Source: Oceanihabitans iliipiscarium
GTDB lineage: Bacteria; Bacteroidota; Bacteroidia; Flavobacteriales; Flavobacteriaceae
Assembly (NCBI RefSeq): GCF_042686125.1
Contig: NZ_JBHUOV010000002.1
Coordinates: 434,001 to 498,000 of the forward strand
Reading direction: 5' to 3'
Length of the DNA: 64,000 nucleotides
The notes beneath the pieces were generated by a model, which saw only the letters and a list, made by a program, of their open reading frames with translations, was not told the origin of the DNA and searched no databases. Below, one piece after another: positions 25,424-33,776 of the stretch (positions are counted from its first letter, which is position 1; every line of letters begins with the position of its first letter). A program made the translations under genes and the position numbers.

Positions 25424-25498
25424 GGTGGAAGACCGGGTTCGAACCGGCGACTTTCGGTACCACAAACCGACGCTCTAACCAGCTGAGCTACAACCACC
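25424..25498 (-). tRNA. tRNA-His: tRNA-His (anticodon GUG)
   Basis: The anticodon loop TTGTGGT has GTG, and the D-arm (GTAGCTCAGCTGGTTAGAGC) and T-arm (CCGGTTCGAACCCGG) are standard. G-1 (base 25498) can pair with C73, the hallmark of histidine tRNAs. The acceptor stem GTGGTTG against CTTCCAC leaves two U-U oppositions in the middle. CCA is not encoded. A terminator follows directly on the minus strand. Confidence 0.95.
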
Positions 25499-25574
25499 AT
25501 GTAGCATACATTTGTAATGCGAATGCAAATGTAAATCTTTTAGGATATACTGCAAAGATTTTTTTTAAATATTA

Positions 25575-26291
25575 TTACTTCAAATCAAACAAACTTTCTA
25601 CAGCTGCATATCGTTCTGTCGTAAAGCCTTCGGCATGACTTAGGCCTACCAATCTGCCTAAATCTCTTGCTCTATACAACACACTATCTGTAAAATTCTG
25701 ACTTGAAATTGGTGTCTCTGGTGCTTTACTATTGGCATCATAAAATTGAGTTTTATAAGCCAAAACCGCATCCATTTTTTGATTCGCAAATCCTGATATA
25801 TCAACCACGAAATCGGGTTCAATGTTTTTCCATTGTATATAATGATACACCTGCTTAGGTCGCCATAAATCTTGTGATTGCCCTTCGACTTCTGTTTCTA
25901 TTTTAATTAAACCACTTAAAAAACAGGCGTCGCTGACTAACTGACTTCCTTTTCCATGATCAATATGTCTGTCGTCAATAGCATTACACAACACAATTTC
26001 TGGCTGGTACTTTCTAATCACTTTTATAATATCTAATTGATGCTGTCTGTTATTTACAAAAAAACCATCTGCAAAACCTAAGTTTTCTCGCACAGAAACG
26101 CCTAGTATTTTTGCCGCTTGCCTAGCCTCTTGTTTTCTAGTTTCAGCAGTGCCACGAGTGCCTAATTCGCCTCGTGTTAAATCTATGATACCTACTGTTT
26201 TCCCGTTGGCAATTTCTTTGGCAATAGTGCCTCCACAGCCTAATTCAACATCATCAGGATGTGCTCCAAAAGCTAATATATCTAGTTTCAT
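25575..26291 (-). CDS. bshB1: Bacillithiol biosynthesis deacetylase BshB1
   Basis: The 238-residue protein is of the LmbE/PIG-L fold with the zinc-binding FGAHPDDVELG motif (H11, D13, D14) and the second histidine region DDRHIDHGKGSQL. The strings TRGELGTRGTAE and RENLGFADGFF are typical of BshB1. It removes the acetyl group from N-acetylglucosaminyl-malate, the second step of bacillithiol synthesis. It lies 17 bp downstream of rlmF on the same strand, so the two are likely cotranscribed. The bacillithiol-linked protein YtxJ is encoded elsewhere in the window (46941-47333), which supports use of this thiol. Confidence 0.93.
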   Translation of the reverse strand: MKLDILAFGAHPDDVELGCGGTIAKEIANGKTVGIIDLTRGELGTRGTAETRKQEARQAAKILGVSVRENLGFADGFFVNNRQHQLDIIKVIRKYQPEIVLCNAIDDRHIDHGKGSQLVSDACFLSGLIKIETEVEGQSQDLWRPKQVYHYIQWKNIEPDFVVDISGFANQKMDAVLAYKTQFYDANSKAPETPISSQNFTDSVLYRARDLGRLVGLSHAEGFTTERYAAVESLFDLK

Positions 26292-26308
26292 CTTTAATCA
26301 ATTATGAA

Positions 26309-27202
26309 TTACGAATTTACAACTATAAAATCATTTTGCTCAGCTTCAGTTAAAAAAGTCCACGCCACAATACGACTCACTTTATTTCCTAATTGCATAG
26401 GAATGATTTTAACTTGTGTCGCTCCTAATTTCTGAAATGATTTTTGCATAGACTTAACTAAGTCTTTTTTAGAAACTAAGCTAGTAAACCAAAAACACTG
26501 GGTTTTATATAATGAGCTCTCATATAAATAATTATGCAAAAACGCTTTTTCACCACCTTCATACCAAAGTTCATTAGCTGTTCCACTAAAGTTTCTAATT
26601 GGAGCTGCGTTACCTAATCCTTTCATTTTACGTTGCGTTGCTTCTAAAGCTTCTTGCTCGCTTCTATAAAAAGGCGGATTACACAGACTTAAAACGAAAG
26701 CATCAGAAGACTTTATAACGCCTTTAAGTATCTGAGATTTTTCAGCTTGCAAGCGCAATTCAATAGACTCAGAAAAACCATTCTTATCAATAATGGTTTG
26801 TGCATAACTCATCGCTTTAGGATCAATATCAGTTCCTACAAAATGCCATTGGTAAACCGAATGTCCCAACAAAGGATAAATACAAGTCGCTCCTACACCA
26901 ACATCTAATACGTGTATAGGCGTTTTTAGTGTGTAAGGTTTGAGCAATTGATTTAAATGATGTATATAATCTACGCGTCCTGGAATTGGTGGGCATAAAT
27001 GAGCGTCAGGAAAAGTCCAATATTCAATATTATAATATGCCTTAAGTAACGCTATATTTAATGCTTTAACCGCTTGTGGGTCTGCAAAATTGACTGTAGT
27101 ACTACCATGAGGATTCTCAAAAACAAAAGGTTCTAAAGCAGGATGTATTTGAATTAATTCTTTAAAATTATAGCCTTTTTTGTGTTTATTATTTTTATGC
27201 AT
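26309..27202 (-). CDS. rlmF: 23S rRNA (adenine(1618)-N(6))-methyltransferase RlmF
   Basis: The 297-residue protein has the RlmF N-terminal segment (IHPALEPFVFENPHG, FADPQAVKALN, WTFPDAHLCPPIPGR). Its SAM site is VLDVGVGATCIYPLLG and its catalytic motif is NPPF (in LCNPPFYRSEQEA). It methylates A1618 (E. coli numbering) of 23S rRNA. Its start overlaps the end of the upstream trans-sulfuration gene by 8 bp, and bshB1 follows 17 bp later, so the three form one unit. Confidence 0.95.
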   Translation of the reverse strand: MHKNNKHKKGYNFKELIQIHPALEPFVFENPHGSTTVNFADPQAVKALNIALLKAYYNIEYWTFPDAHLCPPIPGRVDYIHHLNQLLKPYTLKTPIHVLDVGVGATCIYPLLGHSVYQWHFVGTDIDPKAMSYAQTIIDKNGFSESIELRLQAEKSQILKGVIKSSDAFVLSLCNPPFYRSEQEALEATQRKMKGLGNAAPIRNFSGTANELWYEGGEKAFLHNYLYESSLYKTQCFWFTSLVSKKDLVKSMQKSFQKLGATQVKIIPMQLGNKVSRIVAWTFLTEAEQNDFIVVNS

Positions 27203-28373
27203 TAGTTTTCATCAGTTCAGGGTTCAAGGTACAACTTATAGCGTGCTCTATATCTTTAATCAAATCTTTTTTAGATTCAATCCCAACCGAAAACCGAATT
27301 AATCCATCAGATATGCCTTGCGCTTTCCTAGATTCTGGAGTTAATAAAGCATGCGAAGTTTTTGCAGGTAAAAGCATGGTGCTTTCGATACCTGCTAAAC
27401 TCATTGAAGGTTTAATTAATTTTAACGCTTTTAAAAAGGCAGAAGCATTAATATAATCTTTCAATTCAAAAGACAACATCGCACCATAACCCTTCATTTG
27501 TTTTTTAGCAATCGCGTGATTAGGGTGACTTTTTAAACCAGGATAATACACTTTAGCAACAGCTTCATGCTGATCTAAAAAACGAGCTAACTTTTTAGCA
27601 TTACGTTGCTGAGCTTTAACTCGAATAGCCAATGTTTTCATACTACGTTCTAACATCCAAACGGTAAAATCGCTTAAACTACCACCTAAAGCAATACTAG
27701 TTTGCCAAATCGTATTGATATGTGCTTGACTCGTTGCTACAGCACCTGCACAAATATCTGAATGTCCTCCAAAGTATTTGGTCGCAGAATGCAGGACAAT
27801 ATCAATACCAAAATCAATTGGCTTTTGAATAATTGGAGTTGCAAAAGTATTATCAATAACAGAAGTAATCTCCTTCGATTTGGCTAGAGTTGCAACAGCT
27901 TCAATATCGACTAATTTCAATAACGGATTAGAAGGCGTTTCAATATAAATAAGTTTAGTATTGGCTTGAATGCAAGCCTTAAAAGAACCGAGCTCCAGAT
28001 CTTTGGTAAAACTATATTCGATATTATAATCCTTAAAATGTTTTTCAATTAAGTTTCGAGTGCCACCATAAATATCGTTTTGTACAACTACATGATCGCC
28101 TGACTTTAAAAAAGCAAGCATAACAGTACTAATAGCTGCCATTCCAGAACCAAAAATTTGTGCAGCTTCAGCATGTTCTAAGGCTGCAATTTTTTTAGCT
28201 AAATAGTCCTGATTTGGCGTATTAAAATAACGTGGATAACGTTTCACATCTACATCCATAAACTCATAAGATGAAGATAAATATATAGGTGATACTGCAC
28301 CTTTAAATTGTTCATCTGGAATTTCACCAATATGAGTACAAATCGTATTAACACCTAAATTTGACTTTTTCAT
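27195..28373 (-). CDS. PLP-dependent trans-sulfuration enzyme (cystathionine gamma-synthase/lyase family)
   Basis: I chose the ATG at 28373 (392 residues, MKKSNLGVNTICTHIGE) since upstream in-frame starts add a hydrophobic stretch foreign to the family. The fold-type I signatures are GSGMAAIST, SVIDNTFATPIIQKP and the PLP lysine in HSATKYFGGHSD. SLAGIESTMLLPAKTSHA near the end is typical of cystathionine beta/gamma-lyase and gamma-synthase proteins. It makes or breaks C-S bonds in methionine/cysteine metabolism; motif reading does not separate synthase from lyase. Cysteine supply would link it to bshB1 in the same unit. Confidence 0.9.
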   Translation of the reverse strand: MKKSNLGVNTICTHIGEIPDEQFKGAVSPIYLSSSYEFMDVDVKRYPRYFNTPNQDYLAKKIAALEHAEAAQIFGSGMAAISTVMLAFLKSGDHVVVQNDIYGGTRNLIEKHFKDYNIEYSFTKDLELGSFKACIQANTKLIYIETPSNPLLKLVDIEAVATLAKSKEITSVIDNTFATPIIQKPIDFGIDIVLHSATKYFGGHSDICAGAVATSQAHINTIWQTSIALGGSLSDFTVWMLERSMKTLAIRVKAQQRNAKKLARFLDQHEAVAKVYYPGLKSHPNHAIAKKQMKGYGAMLSFELKDYINASAFLKALKLIKPSMSLAGIESTMLLPAKTSHALLTPESRKAQGISDGLIRFSVGIESKKDLIKDIEHAISCTLNPELMKTNA

Positions 28374-28470
28374 AAATGACATGATTTTATATGATATAAA
28401 GTTATGGAAAAATGTTATCAATATAAGTGTTTCAAAAAAATACTATCTTCGACTATTATCTCATTACAGC

Positions 28471-28755
28471 ATGTCGAAAAATAGCACATCAAAATCTTGG
28501 ATTAAAGTCTTAATTGAGCTCTTTGAAGCTTTTTTTGAAAGCTCACGAAGCAAAAAGAGAACTTGGCATCAACACGTGGTACCACACGATTACGGTTGGG
28601 CTGTACGTCGCGAAGGCAACAAACGTATTACATCTAAACACAAACGTCAAGACACAGCCATTAGAAAAGCCAAAAGCATAGCCAAAAAACATAATGCCGA
28701 TGTGATTATTCATAGGCAAGATGGCACGATAAGAGACCGAATTAATTATGACTAA
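28471..28755 (+). CDS. DUF2188 domain protein
   Basis: The start chosen is the ATG at 28471 (94 residues, MSKNSTSKSWIKVLIELFEA); an earlier in-frame ATG at 28381 would reach into the divergent gene's 5' region. Residues about 35-94 match DUF2188: VVPHDYGWAVRREGNKR, a basic middle with RQDTAIRKAKSIAKKHNAD, then VIIHRQDGTIRDR. The family is small, basic and functionally uncharacterised. The gene is divergent from the trans-sulfuration gene and alone on the plus strand. Confidence 0.85.
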   Translation: MSKNSTSKSWIKVLIELFEAFFESSRSKKRTWHQHVVPHDYGWAVRREGNKRITSKHKRQDTAIRKAKSIAKKHNADVIIHRQDGTIRDRINYD

Positions 28756-28788
28756 TTTAAATCGATTAAAAGAATTTTGTTAGCAAAA

Positions 28789-28941
28789 CTAATCATTTGT
28801 ATTTCTAGAACGCTTGATTATTTCTTTCAATCGGTTTTTACGTAAAGTAGCCTCTGCTTTTTTCTTATTCGCTTTTTGTGCCATCAATTTTGAATGCTTG
28901 GCTTTATTCTTTGTATTTTTTTGTCCTTTAGGTTTTGGCAT
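28789..28941 (-). CDS. 50-residue very basic protein
   Basis: An ATG at 28941 opens a 50-codon frame that ends at TAG (28789-28791). The product starts MPKPKGQKNTKNKAKHSKLM and ends EIIKRSRNTND; about 18 of 50 residues are Lys or Arg and none is strongly hydrophobic in runs. It is too short for most gene callers. Highly basic proteins of this size are often RNA- or ribosome-associated, but the function is unknown. It lies 18 bp upstream of the end of the convergent-side MATE gene's stop region and shares its strand. Confidence 0.6.
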   Translation of the reverse strand: MPKPKGQKNTKNKAKHSKLMAQKANKKKAEATLRKNRLKEIIKRSRNTND

Positions 28942-28959
28942 CATTAAGAGTCATTAAAA

Positions 28960-30366
28960 CTAAACTTCTACTAATTTCCACTTTCCTTTTTTAAACCAAA
29001 TAATTCCAACCACAGCAATTAAGACTTCTGCTAAGGTTATGGCTGTAAAAACACCAACTGGTCCAAAATCTAAAGTAATTGCCATCACATAAGCAAAAGG
29101 CAATTGAATGAGCCAAAAGCAGACAAAATTAATATATGTTGGTGTTTTTGTATCACCAGCACCATTAAAAGAGTTAATAACGACCATACCATAAGCGTAG
29201 AAAATGTAGCCAGCTGCTAAGACTCGTAAACACAAAGCTCCGTTTTTAATAACTTCTGTTTCGTTAGTGAATAGAGTTAAAATTTGTGTGGCAAAAAGTA
29301 AATAAACAACAGACACAATGCCCATAAAAATAGCAGCATATTTTCCTGTTTTCCAAACCGAAGCTTCAGCACGATCTGGATTTTTTGCACCTAAATTTTG
29401 TCCGACTAAAGTTGCTGCAGCATTACTCATTCCCCAAGCAGGAAGCAAGGTAAACATCATCACACGAATTGCAATCGTGTAACCTGCTAATACTTCACTA
29501 CCAAACTCAGACATAATCCGCATTAAAAACACCCAACTTGATGTTCCAATTAAAAACTGCCCAATACCACCTAAAGACACTTTAATCAAATTAAACATTA
29601 CACTAACGCGAAGCACTAAATCTTTTACTGTGATTTTTATCTTACTATATCCAAAAAACAAAATGGCCAATTGAAAAAGTACTGCGGTTCCACGTCCTAT
29701 CGTTGTCGCAATAGCAGCACCTTCTACACCATATGCAGGAATAGGTCCGAAACCAAAAATAAACATAGGGTCAAGGATAATATTGAGGCCATTTGATAAA
29801 ATGAGTGTCCACATGGCAATAGAGGCATTTCCAGCACCACGAAAAATAGCATTGATTAAAAAGAGAAGCATAATAGTGATGTTTCCTCCAAGTAAAACCT
29901 GAGTATATCCATAACCTTCAGCTATTAAATCTGGTTCTGCTCCCATAAGACCTAACAGTTCTTTTGGATAAATAATTCCAAGAATAGAAATAATTACAGA
30001 CACAGAAACACCAAGAAAAATAACTTGTACAGCTGCTTGACTTGCGCCTTTTAAATCCTTTTCGCCAACACGTCTGGCCACAACAGCAGTTGCTGCCATA
30101 CATAAGCCAATAGCAATGGCATAAACTAAAGTGACTACAGATTCTGTTAAACCAATGGTAGCAACAGCATTAACACTAACTTGAGAAACATAGATAATAT
30201 CGACTAGTGCGAAAATTGATTCCATAAGCATTTCCAGAATCATAGGAATAGACAACATGAAAACAGCTTTACGAATACTTCCTGTAGTAAAATCTAAGTC
30301 TTTACCGCTAACTGCAGTTTTAAAATGTTTAAGTAATTGTTTGAATGAGATTGTATTTGATTGCAT
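28960..30366 (-). CDS. MATE-family efflux transporter
   Basis: I chose the ATG at 30366 (468 residues, MQSNTISFKQLLKHFKTA); the longer frame adds a stretch unlike the family. Twelve membrane segments are readable in two halves, each beginning with a conserved MATE helix (LSIPMILEMLMESIFALVDIIYVS; IGQFLIGTSSWVFLMRI). The N-terminal FTTGSIRKAVFMLSIP is typical. It should export cationic or organic compounds with Na+ or H+ exchange across the inner membrane. It is divergent from the pseudouridine synthase gene. Confidence 0.93.
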   Translation of the reverse strand: MQSNTISFKQLLKHFKTAVSGKDLDFTTGSIRKAVFMLSIPMILEMLMESIFALVDIIYVSQVSVNAVATIGLTESVVTLVYAIAIGLCMAATAVVARRVGEKDLKGASQAAVQVIFLGVSVSVIISILGIIYPKELLGLMGAEPDLIAEGYGYTQVLLGGNITIMLLFLINAIFRGAGNASIAMWTLILSNGLNIILDPMFIFGFGPIPAYGVEGAAIATTIGRGTAVLFQLAILFFGYSKIKITVKDLVLRVSVMFNLIKVSLGGIGQFLIGTSSWVFLMRIMSEFGSEVLAGYTIAIRVMMFTLLPAWGMSNAAATLVGQNLGAKNPDRAEASVWKTGKYAAIFMGIVSVVYLLFATQILTLFTNETEVIKNGALCLRVLAAGYIFYAYGMVVINSFNGAGDTKTPTYINFVCFWLIQLPFAYVMAITLDFGPVGVFTAITLAEVLIAVVGIIWFKKGKWKLVEV

Positions 30367-30544
30367 AGTTTTGTAAATAAAAAATAAGACATAGCTAGGC
30401 AAATAAGTACCTAACATAAAAAAGGTCGAAAAGAATTCCGACAAGCCGAACTGTTTGTTTAAGCAATCATAAAGCAAAGGTGAGTTTTTATTTTAAGCTT
30501 TGCAATTATTTTTTTTTAATGAATATCTTGTATATTATTACATT

Positions 30545-31120
30545 ATGACGCTCAATTCTCATCAACATTTCATTCTTCATAAACCTTATAATTATTTAAG
30601 TCAGCTGATTAATAACCAGAACAAACGAAAAAATAAAAACCTTCTTGGAGCACTTTATAATTTTCCAGAAGGCACGATGGCAATTGGTCGATTAGATGAA
30701 AACTCGGAAGGGCTTTTATTTTTAACGACTGATGGAAAAGTTAGCGAATATATTAGAAGCTCTAAAATTGAAAAAGAATATTATGCCCAAGTTGATGGAA
30801 TAATGACTTCTGAAGCTCTGCAACAATTACAGACAGGTGTGGATATTGGAATTAATGGTACGACATACAGGACGAAACCTTGCAATGCTCAATTAATTGA
30901 ATCTGTTGAGCATTTGCCTCTTGCAAAGCGAAAAGTTCGCGACGCTCGTCATGGACCATTATCATGGATTTCTATTACACTTACAGAAGGCAAATACAGA
31001 CAAGTTCGTAAAATGACAGCAGCTGTTGGTTTTCCAACTTTAAGGTTAGTTCGTGTACGTATAGGAGATATTAAATTAAATTTAGAAGCAGGCGAAGTAC
31101 TAGAAGTTGGTGCGTTTTAA
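30545..31120 (+). CDS. RluE/RsuA-type rRNA pseudouridine synthase without S4 domain
   Basis: The ATG at 30545 gives 191 residues (MTLNSHQHFILHKPYNYLSQ). The catalytic loop is AIGRLDENSEGLLFLT with the invariant Asp in GRLD, and the later KYRQVRKMTAAVGFPTLRLVR is the conserved C-terminal motif. The absence of an N-terminal S4 domain resembles RluE, which modifies U2457 of 23S rRNA, but the target base is not provable from sequence. It is divergent from the MATE gene and 20 bp convergent to the glutathione peroxidase gene. Confidence 0.9.
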   Translation: MTLNSHQHFILHKPYNYLSQLINNQNKRKNKNLLGALYNFPEGTMAIGRLDENSEGLLFLTTDGKVSEYIRSSKIEKEYYAQVDGIMTSEALQQLQTGVDIGINGTTYRTKPCNAQLIESVEHLPLAKRKVRDARHGPLSWISITLTEGKYRQVRKMTAAVGFPTLRLVRVRIGDIKLNLEAGEVLEVGAF

Positions 31121-31140
31121 TTCTTACAGTTATAGAACGA

Positions 31141-31740
31141 TTACTTCCCTTCTATCCAATTAATAATACTTTCATCAATAGGTAATACTTTAGGCTGAAC
31201 TACACGAACCAAATGTCCGTTTTCATCTAAAAGATACTTTTGAAAATTCCAAGTTACTTCGTTGTCTTCCAACCCATTTTTTTCTTGTTGAGTTAAGAAC
31301 TGATAGACTTCATGCATGTCATTACCTTTAACAGAAACCTTAGACATCATAGGAAAAGTTACACCATAATTCTTCGTGCAAAACTCTGCAATATCAGTAT
31401 TGCTTCCTGGCTCTTGAGCACCAAAATTATTAGCTGGAAAGCCTACAATTGTAAAATCTTCGTCTTTATAATTATCGTATAATTCTTGTAAGTTTTTATA
31501 TTGAGGCGTTAGACCACATTCGCTAGCAGTATTAACAACCATAATTTTTTTTCCTTTTAAATTCGAGAAATCAAAAGTCTTCCCATAAAGGTCAATCACT
31601 TGAAATTGATGTATTGTTAGTTTTTTCATAAGTTGTTCAGGTTGTTCTTTCGTTTCAATAGCATTAGTCTTTTCATTTTTTGGCTTTGAATTGCAGTTCA
31701 TGACTAGCAAACAGACAATAATATGTGGTAAATATTTCAT
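31141..31740 (-). CDS. Glutathione-peroxidase-family thiol peroxidase, lipoprotein
   Basis: The ATG at 31740 (199 residues) gives a lipoprotein signal with lipobox Cys (LLVMNC). The peroxidase domain shows the catalytic Cys in NTASECGLTPQY (where animal enzymes have selenocysteine), Gln in FPANNFGAQEPG, and Trp in TWNFQKYLL. It reduces hydroperoxides, most likely with thioredoxin as donor since bacillithiol, not glutathione, is expected here. Lipid anchoring places it at the periplasmic face of a membrane. Confidence 0.93.
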   Translation of the reverse strand: MKYLPHIIVCLLVMNCNSKPKNEKTNAIETKEQPEQLMKKLTIHQFQVIDLYGKTFDFSNLKGKKIMVVNTASECGLTPQYKNLQELYDNYKDEDFTIVGFPANNFGAQEPGSNTDIAEFCTKNYGVTFPMMSKVSVKGNDMHEVYQFLTQQEKNGLEDNEVTWNFQKYLLDENGHLVRVVQPKVLPIDESIINWIEGK

Positions 31741-31855
31741 TTTATGAAGATACAAAAGTGCTCGTTATAAAAAAAGCAAATAAGTAAACCTCTGTATTGA
31801 AGACTGTTAGTGCAAAAAACCTAAACTATAACTTGCTCTTTGACAAATAATTAGC

Positions 31856-31885
31856 TTTGATTTTAAAATATTTTTTGTATCTTTC
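31856..31885 (+). promoter_or_regulatory. Promoter of the 124-residue hypothetical gene
   Basis: TTTG (31856-31859) and TATCTTTC (31878-31885) are separated by 18 bp; only the last base departs from TAnnTTTG. The ATG follows after 5 bp, leaving almost no leader. Confidence 0.5.
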
Positions 31886-31890
31886 GGGTT

Positions 31891-32265
31891 ATGATAACTG
31901 CAGATAAAAAAGAAAATTTCGAATTTTTAAAGGAAAGTATAACGTATTTAGAGAACAAAGGCTTTGATAATATTCAAGCTGATGTTGAAGGATACGTGAC
32001 ACCAAAGTCATATCTTAAAAAAGGAAGTGACATTACAATCACACCAGATATTATTGCTGAAAAAGCTGGTAGAAAGCACTATTTTGAAATTGGTTTAAAA
32101 AGCGAAGAACCAACACTTCTAAAGTCAAAATGGCGATTTTTAGACGTACTTACTAGAATGCGTGATGACCGATTTAAGGTTATTACACGTCGTGGTCATT
32201 ATAAATTCACGCAAGACATGCTAGATGATTTAAATTTGGACAAAGAGCCTATTAAATTGTCTTAA
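31891..32265 (+). CDS. Conserved-looking protein of unknown function (124 residues)
   Basis: The soluble protein starts MITADKKENFEFLKESITYL. The middle ITPDIIAEKAGRKHYFEIGL followed by K, with alternating hydrophobic residues, recalls the PD...E core of restriction-like nucleases, but the spacing does not give a clean E-x-K, so no nuclease call is made. The C-terminal half is basic (RMRDDRFKVITRRGHYKF). It has its own promoter and overlaps the convergent mscL stop by 4 bp. Confidence 0.6.
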   Translation: MITADKKENFEFLKESITYLENKGFDNIQADVEGYVTPKSYLKKGSDITITPDIIAEKAGRKHYFEIGLKSEEPTLLKSKWRFLDVLTRMRDDRFKVITRRGHYKFTQDMLDDLNLDKEPIKLS

Positions 32266-32708
32266 CTTTTAGTTTTATTTAATAATTTATTTTGTTCTTC
32301 CATTAGGTCTGTGAGCTTTGTTAAAAGCTCAATATCTTTTGGTGTAGTTACTGTGGTGTCATTTGTATCTTGAGCTTTATTACGTAAACGATTCATTGCT
32401 TTAACAACAATGAATACCGTTAAACCAACAATAAGAAAATCTAAAGTAACTTCAAACAAAGTACCATATTCTATAGCCACTTCTTGGGTTGTATGAATTC
32501 CTTCTGTATTAACTACTGCTTCCCTAAGTATATACCTTTTGTCTTGAAAATTTAATCCATCTGTCATTAATGACAAAGGAGGCATCATTACTTTTTTCAC
32601 TAAAACATCTATCACTTTATTGAAAGAAGCTCCAATAATTATACCTATAGCCATATCCATCATATTCCCTTTTACAGCAAACTCTTTAAACTCTTGAAAT
32701 AATTTCAT
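32262..32708 (-). CDS. mscL: Large-conductance mechanosensitive channel MscL
   Basis: The 148-residue protein has the MscL start (MKLFQEFKEFAVKGNMMDMAIGI), pore helix TM1 with GIIIGASFNKVIDVLV, a periplasmic loop of about 45 residues and TM2 (FLIVGLTVFIVVKAMN), then a charged C-terminal helix (KLTDLMEEQNKLLNK). It opens under membrane tension to release solutes on osmotic downshock and acts as a homopentamer in the inner membrane. A TATATTTG element lies 20 bp upstream (32729-32736). Confidence 0.97.
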   Translation of the reverse strand: MKLFQEFKEFAVKGNMMDMAIGIIIGASFNKVIDVLVKKVMMPPLSLMTDGLNFQDKRYILREAVVNTEGIHTTQEVAIEYGTLFEVTLDFLIVGLTVFIVVKAMNRLRNKAQDTNDTTVTTPKDIELLTKLTDLMEEQNKLLNKTKS

Positions 32709-32728
32709 ATCATCTATTTATTAGAGCA

Positions 32729-32736
32729 CAAATATA
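32729..32736 (-). promoter_or_regulatory. -7 promoter element of mscL
   Basis: The minus strand reads TATATTTG, a perfect TAnnTTTG match, 20 nt before the ATG. Confidence 0.5.
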
Positions 32737-32831
32737 TTGGTTTCAATAAAAAACATCTAGCAAAAATTAAAGTAGGAATTTTAAAAAAAATAAATTATTT
32801 TTATTAAGCTATTAATCAACACCTTATAATC

Positions 32832-33416
32832 ATGAAAACTAAACATGCCTTTAAGTACGCCGCTTTATTACTTTTATTATTCACAACTTTAAACAGCTGT
32901 TCTTCAGACAATGGTGATGGAGGATCATCTGGCGACATCGATTATTATATACGCTACGAAGTCAATGGAACTCTTATTGAATTTTTATTTAATGGAGACA
33001 ACCATATTGATAATGCTTATGGGAATTTTAACCTCATTGACTCCGGAAACAATATTGCATCAATTGCCGCAGGTAGGCATGAAATTGGGAATGACGAAAG
33101 TCTTCTATTATCCATTAGAAACCCAAGTGAAATTCAAATAAATACGACCTATTCAAATTATATGTCGGCAACTACAACCCAACCTGAGGTTTTATTATTC
33201 ACTTATTTAGATACTGGAGGTACTTCCTTTGGGACTTTTAATGAAGATGATTTAACGAACTTATATCCAGCTGCTGTTGCTAACGCAAAAATTCTTTTTT
33301 CTGAAGTGACTACAACATATATGAAAGGGACTTTTTCAGGGAGGTTCTATAATTCTAACGATAATTATATAGAAATAACTAATGGTGAATTTAAAGTGAT
33401 TCGCTCAGACCTATAA
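32832..33416 (+). CDS. Lipoprotein of unknown function
   Basis: The 194-residue protein has a lipoprotein signal (LLLLFTTLNSC, Cys at about 23), a Gly/Ser/Asp-rich linker (SSDNGDGGSSGD) typical of surface-exposed lipoproteins in Bacteroidota, and a beta-rich body (YYIRYEVNGTLIEF, FSGRFYNSNDNYIEITNGEF). I do not recognise a family; the pattern resembles flavobacterial proteins that begin with a short Y-x-x-V-N-G strand. A second small gene follows 16 bp downstream. Confidence 0.72.
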   Translation: MKTKHAFKYAALLLLLFTTLNSCSSDNGDGGSSGDIDYYIRYEVNGTLIEFLFNGDNHIDNAYGNFNLIDSGNNIASIAAGRHEIGNDESLLLSIRNPSEIQINTTYSNYMSATTTQPEVLLFTYLDTGGTSFGTFNEDDLTNLYPAAVANAKILFSEVTTTYMKGTFSGRFYNSNDNYIEITNGEFKVIRSDL

Positions 33417-33432
33417 CCATAAAACAAAAATT

Positions 33433-33729
33433 ATGAAATCTGATATTTATTTAAAAATCGTATTAACTATCATTGCGATTAATTTAACATTCGCTACATT
33501 AAAAGATGTAAGTATTATTCCTGAAGCACATGCTAATTCTATAAGTGAACTTAACAACAATGTCACTATTCCAACGAATGAAGATGGTTCAATAAATGTT
33601 AAAATATTACCATCTGAGACGATCAATGTTAACCTTACTCAAATTGATGGCAGTCAAGTTCCTACAACAACAAAATATTACATGAATGGTACGCCATACT
33701 ATCCAATGATAGTCGCCAATGCAAACTAA
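33433..33729 (+). CDS. Small exported or anchored protein of unknown function
   Basis: The 98-residue protein starts with one hydrophobic helix (IYLKIVLTIIAINLTFATL), then a 65-residue polar domain with many Asn/Thr and short strands, ending in KYYMNGTPYYPMIVANAN. No motif is recognised. It is 16 bp behind the lipoprotein gene, so the two are probably cotranscribed, and a hairpin follows. Confidence 0.6.
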   Translation: MKSDIYLKIVLTIIAINLTFATLKDVSIIPEAHANSISELNNNVTIPTNEDGSINVKILPSETINVNLTQIDGSQVPTTTKYYMNGTPYYPMIVANAN

Positions 33730-33748
33730 GAAAATCAAATAAATAAAA

Positions 33749-33776
33749 ACGTAGAAGCGTAATTATACGCTTCTAC
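33749..33776. terminator. Terminator hairpin between convergent genes
   Basis: GTAGAAGCGTA (33751-33761) and TACGCTTCTAC (33766-33776) form an 11-bp stem around ATTA. On the minus strand it is followed by GTTTTTATTT, so it serves mainly the ccsBA transcript; its stem touches that gene's stop codon. The plus-strand tail is weaker. Confidence 0.85.

Larger units (their letters stand above)
25194..25574. other. Intergenic region with folded element, two hairpin terminators and tRNA-His
   Basis: These 381 bp hold the multi-helix element (25201-25328), a plus-strand terminator (25329-25366), a bidirectional terminator (25384-25416) and tRNA-His (25424-25498). Open frames seen across the tRNA are chance. 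Confidence 0.8.

Noticed and set aside
25265..25638. Open frames across tRNA-His and the terminators on both strands
   Set aside because: They overlap a clear tRNA and hairpins and lack any family signal.
28374..28421. Longer N-terminus for the trans-sulfuration enzyme
   Set aside because: The extra residues are not typical of the family and extend into the divergent upstream region; the start at 28373 fits the fold.
30367..30477. Longer N-terminus for the MATE transporter
   Set aside because: The additional stretch is unlike MATE proteins; the ATG at 30366 fits the family start.
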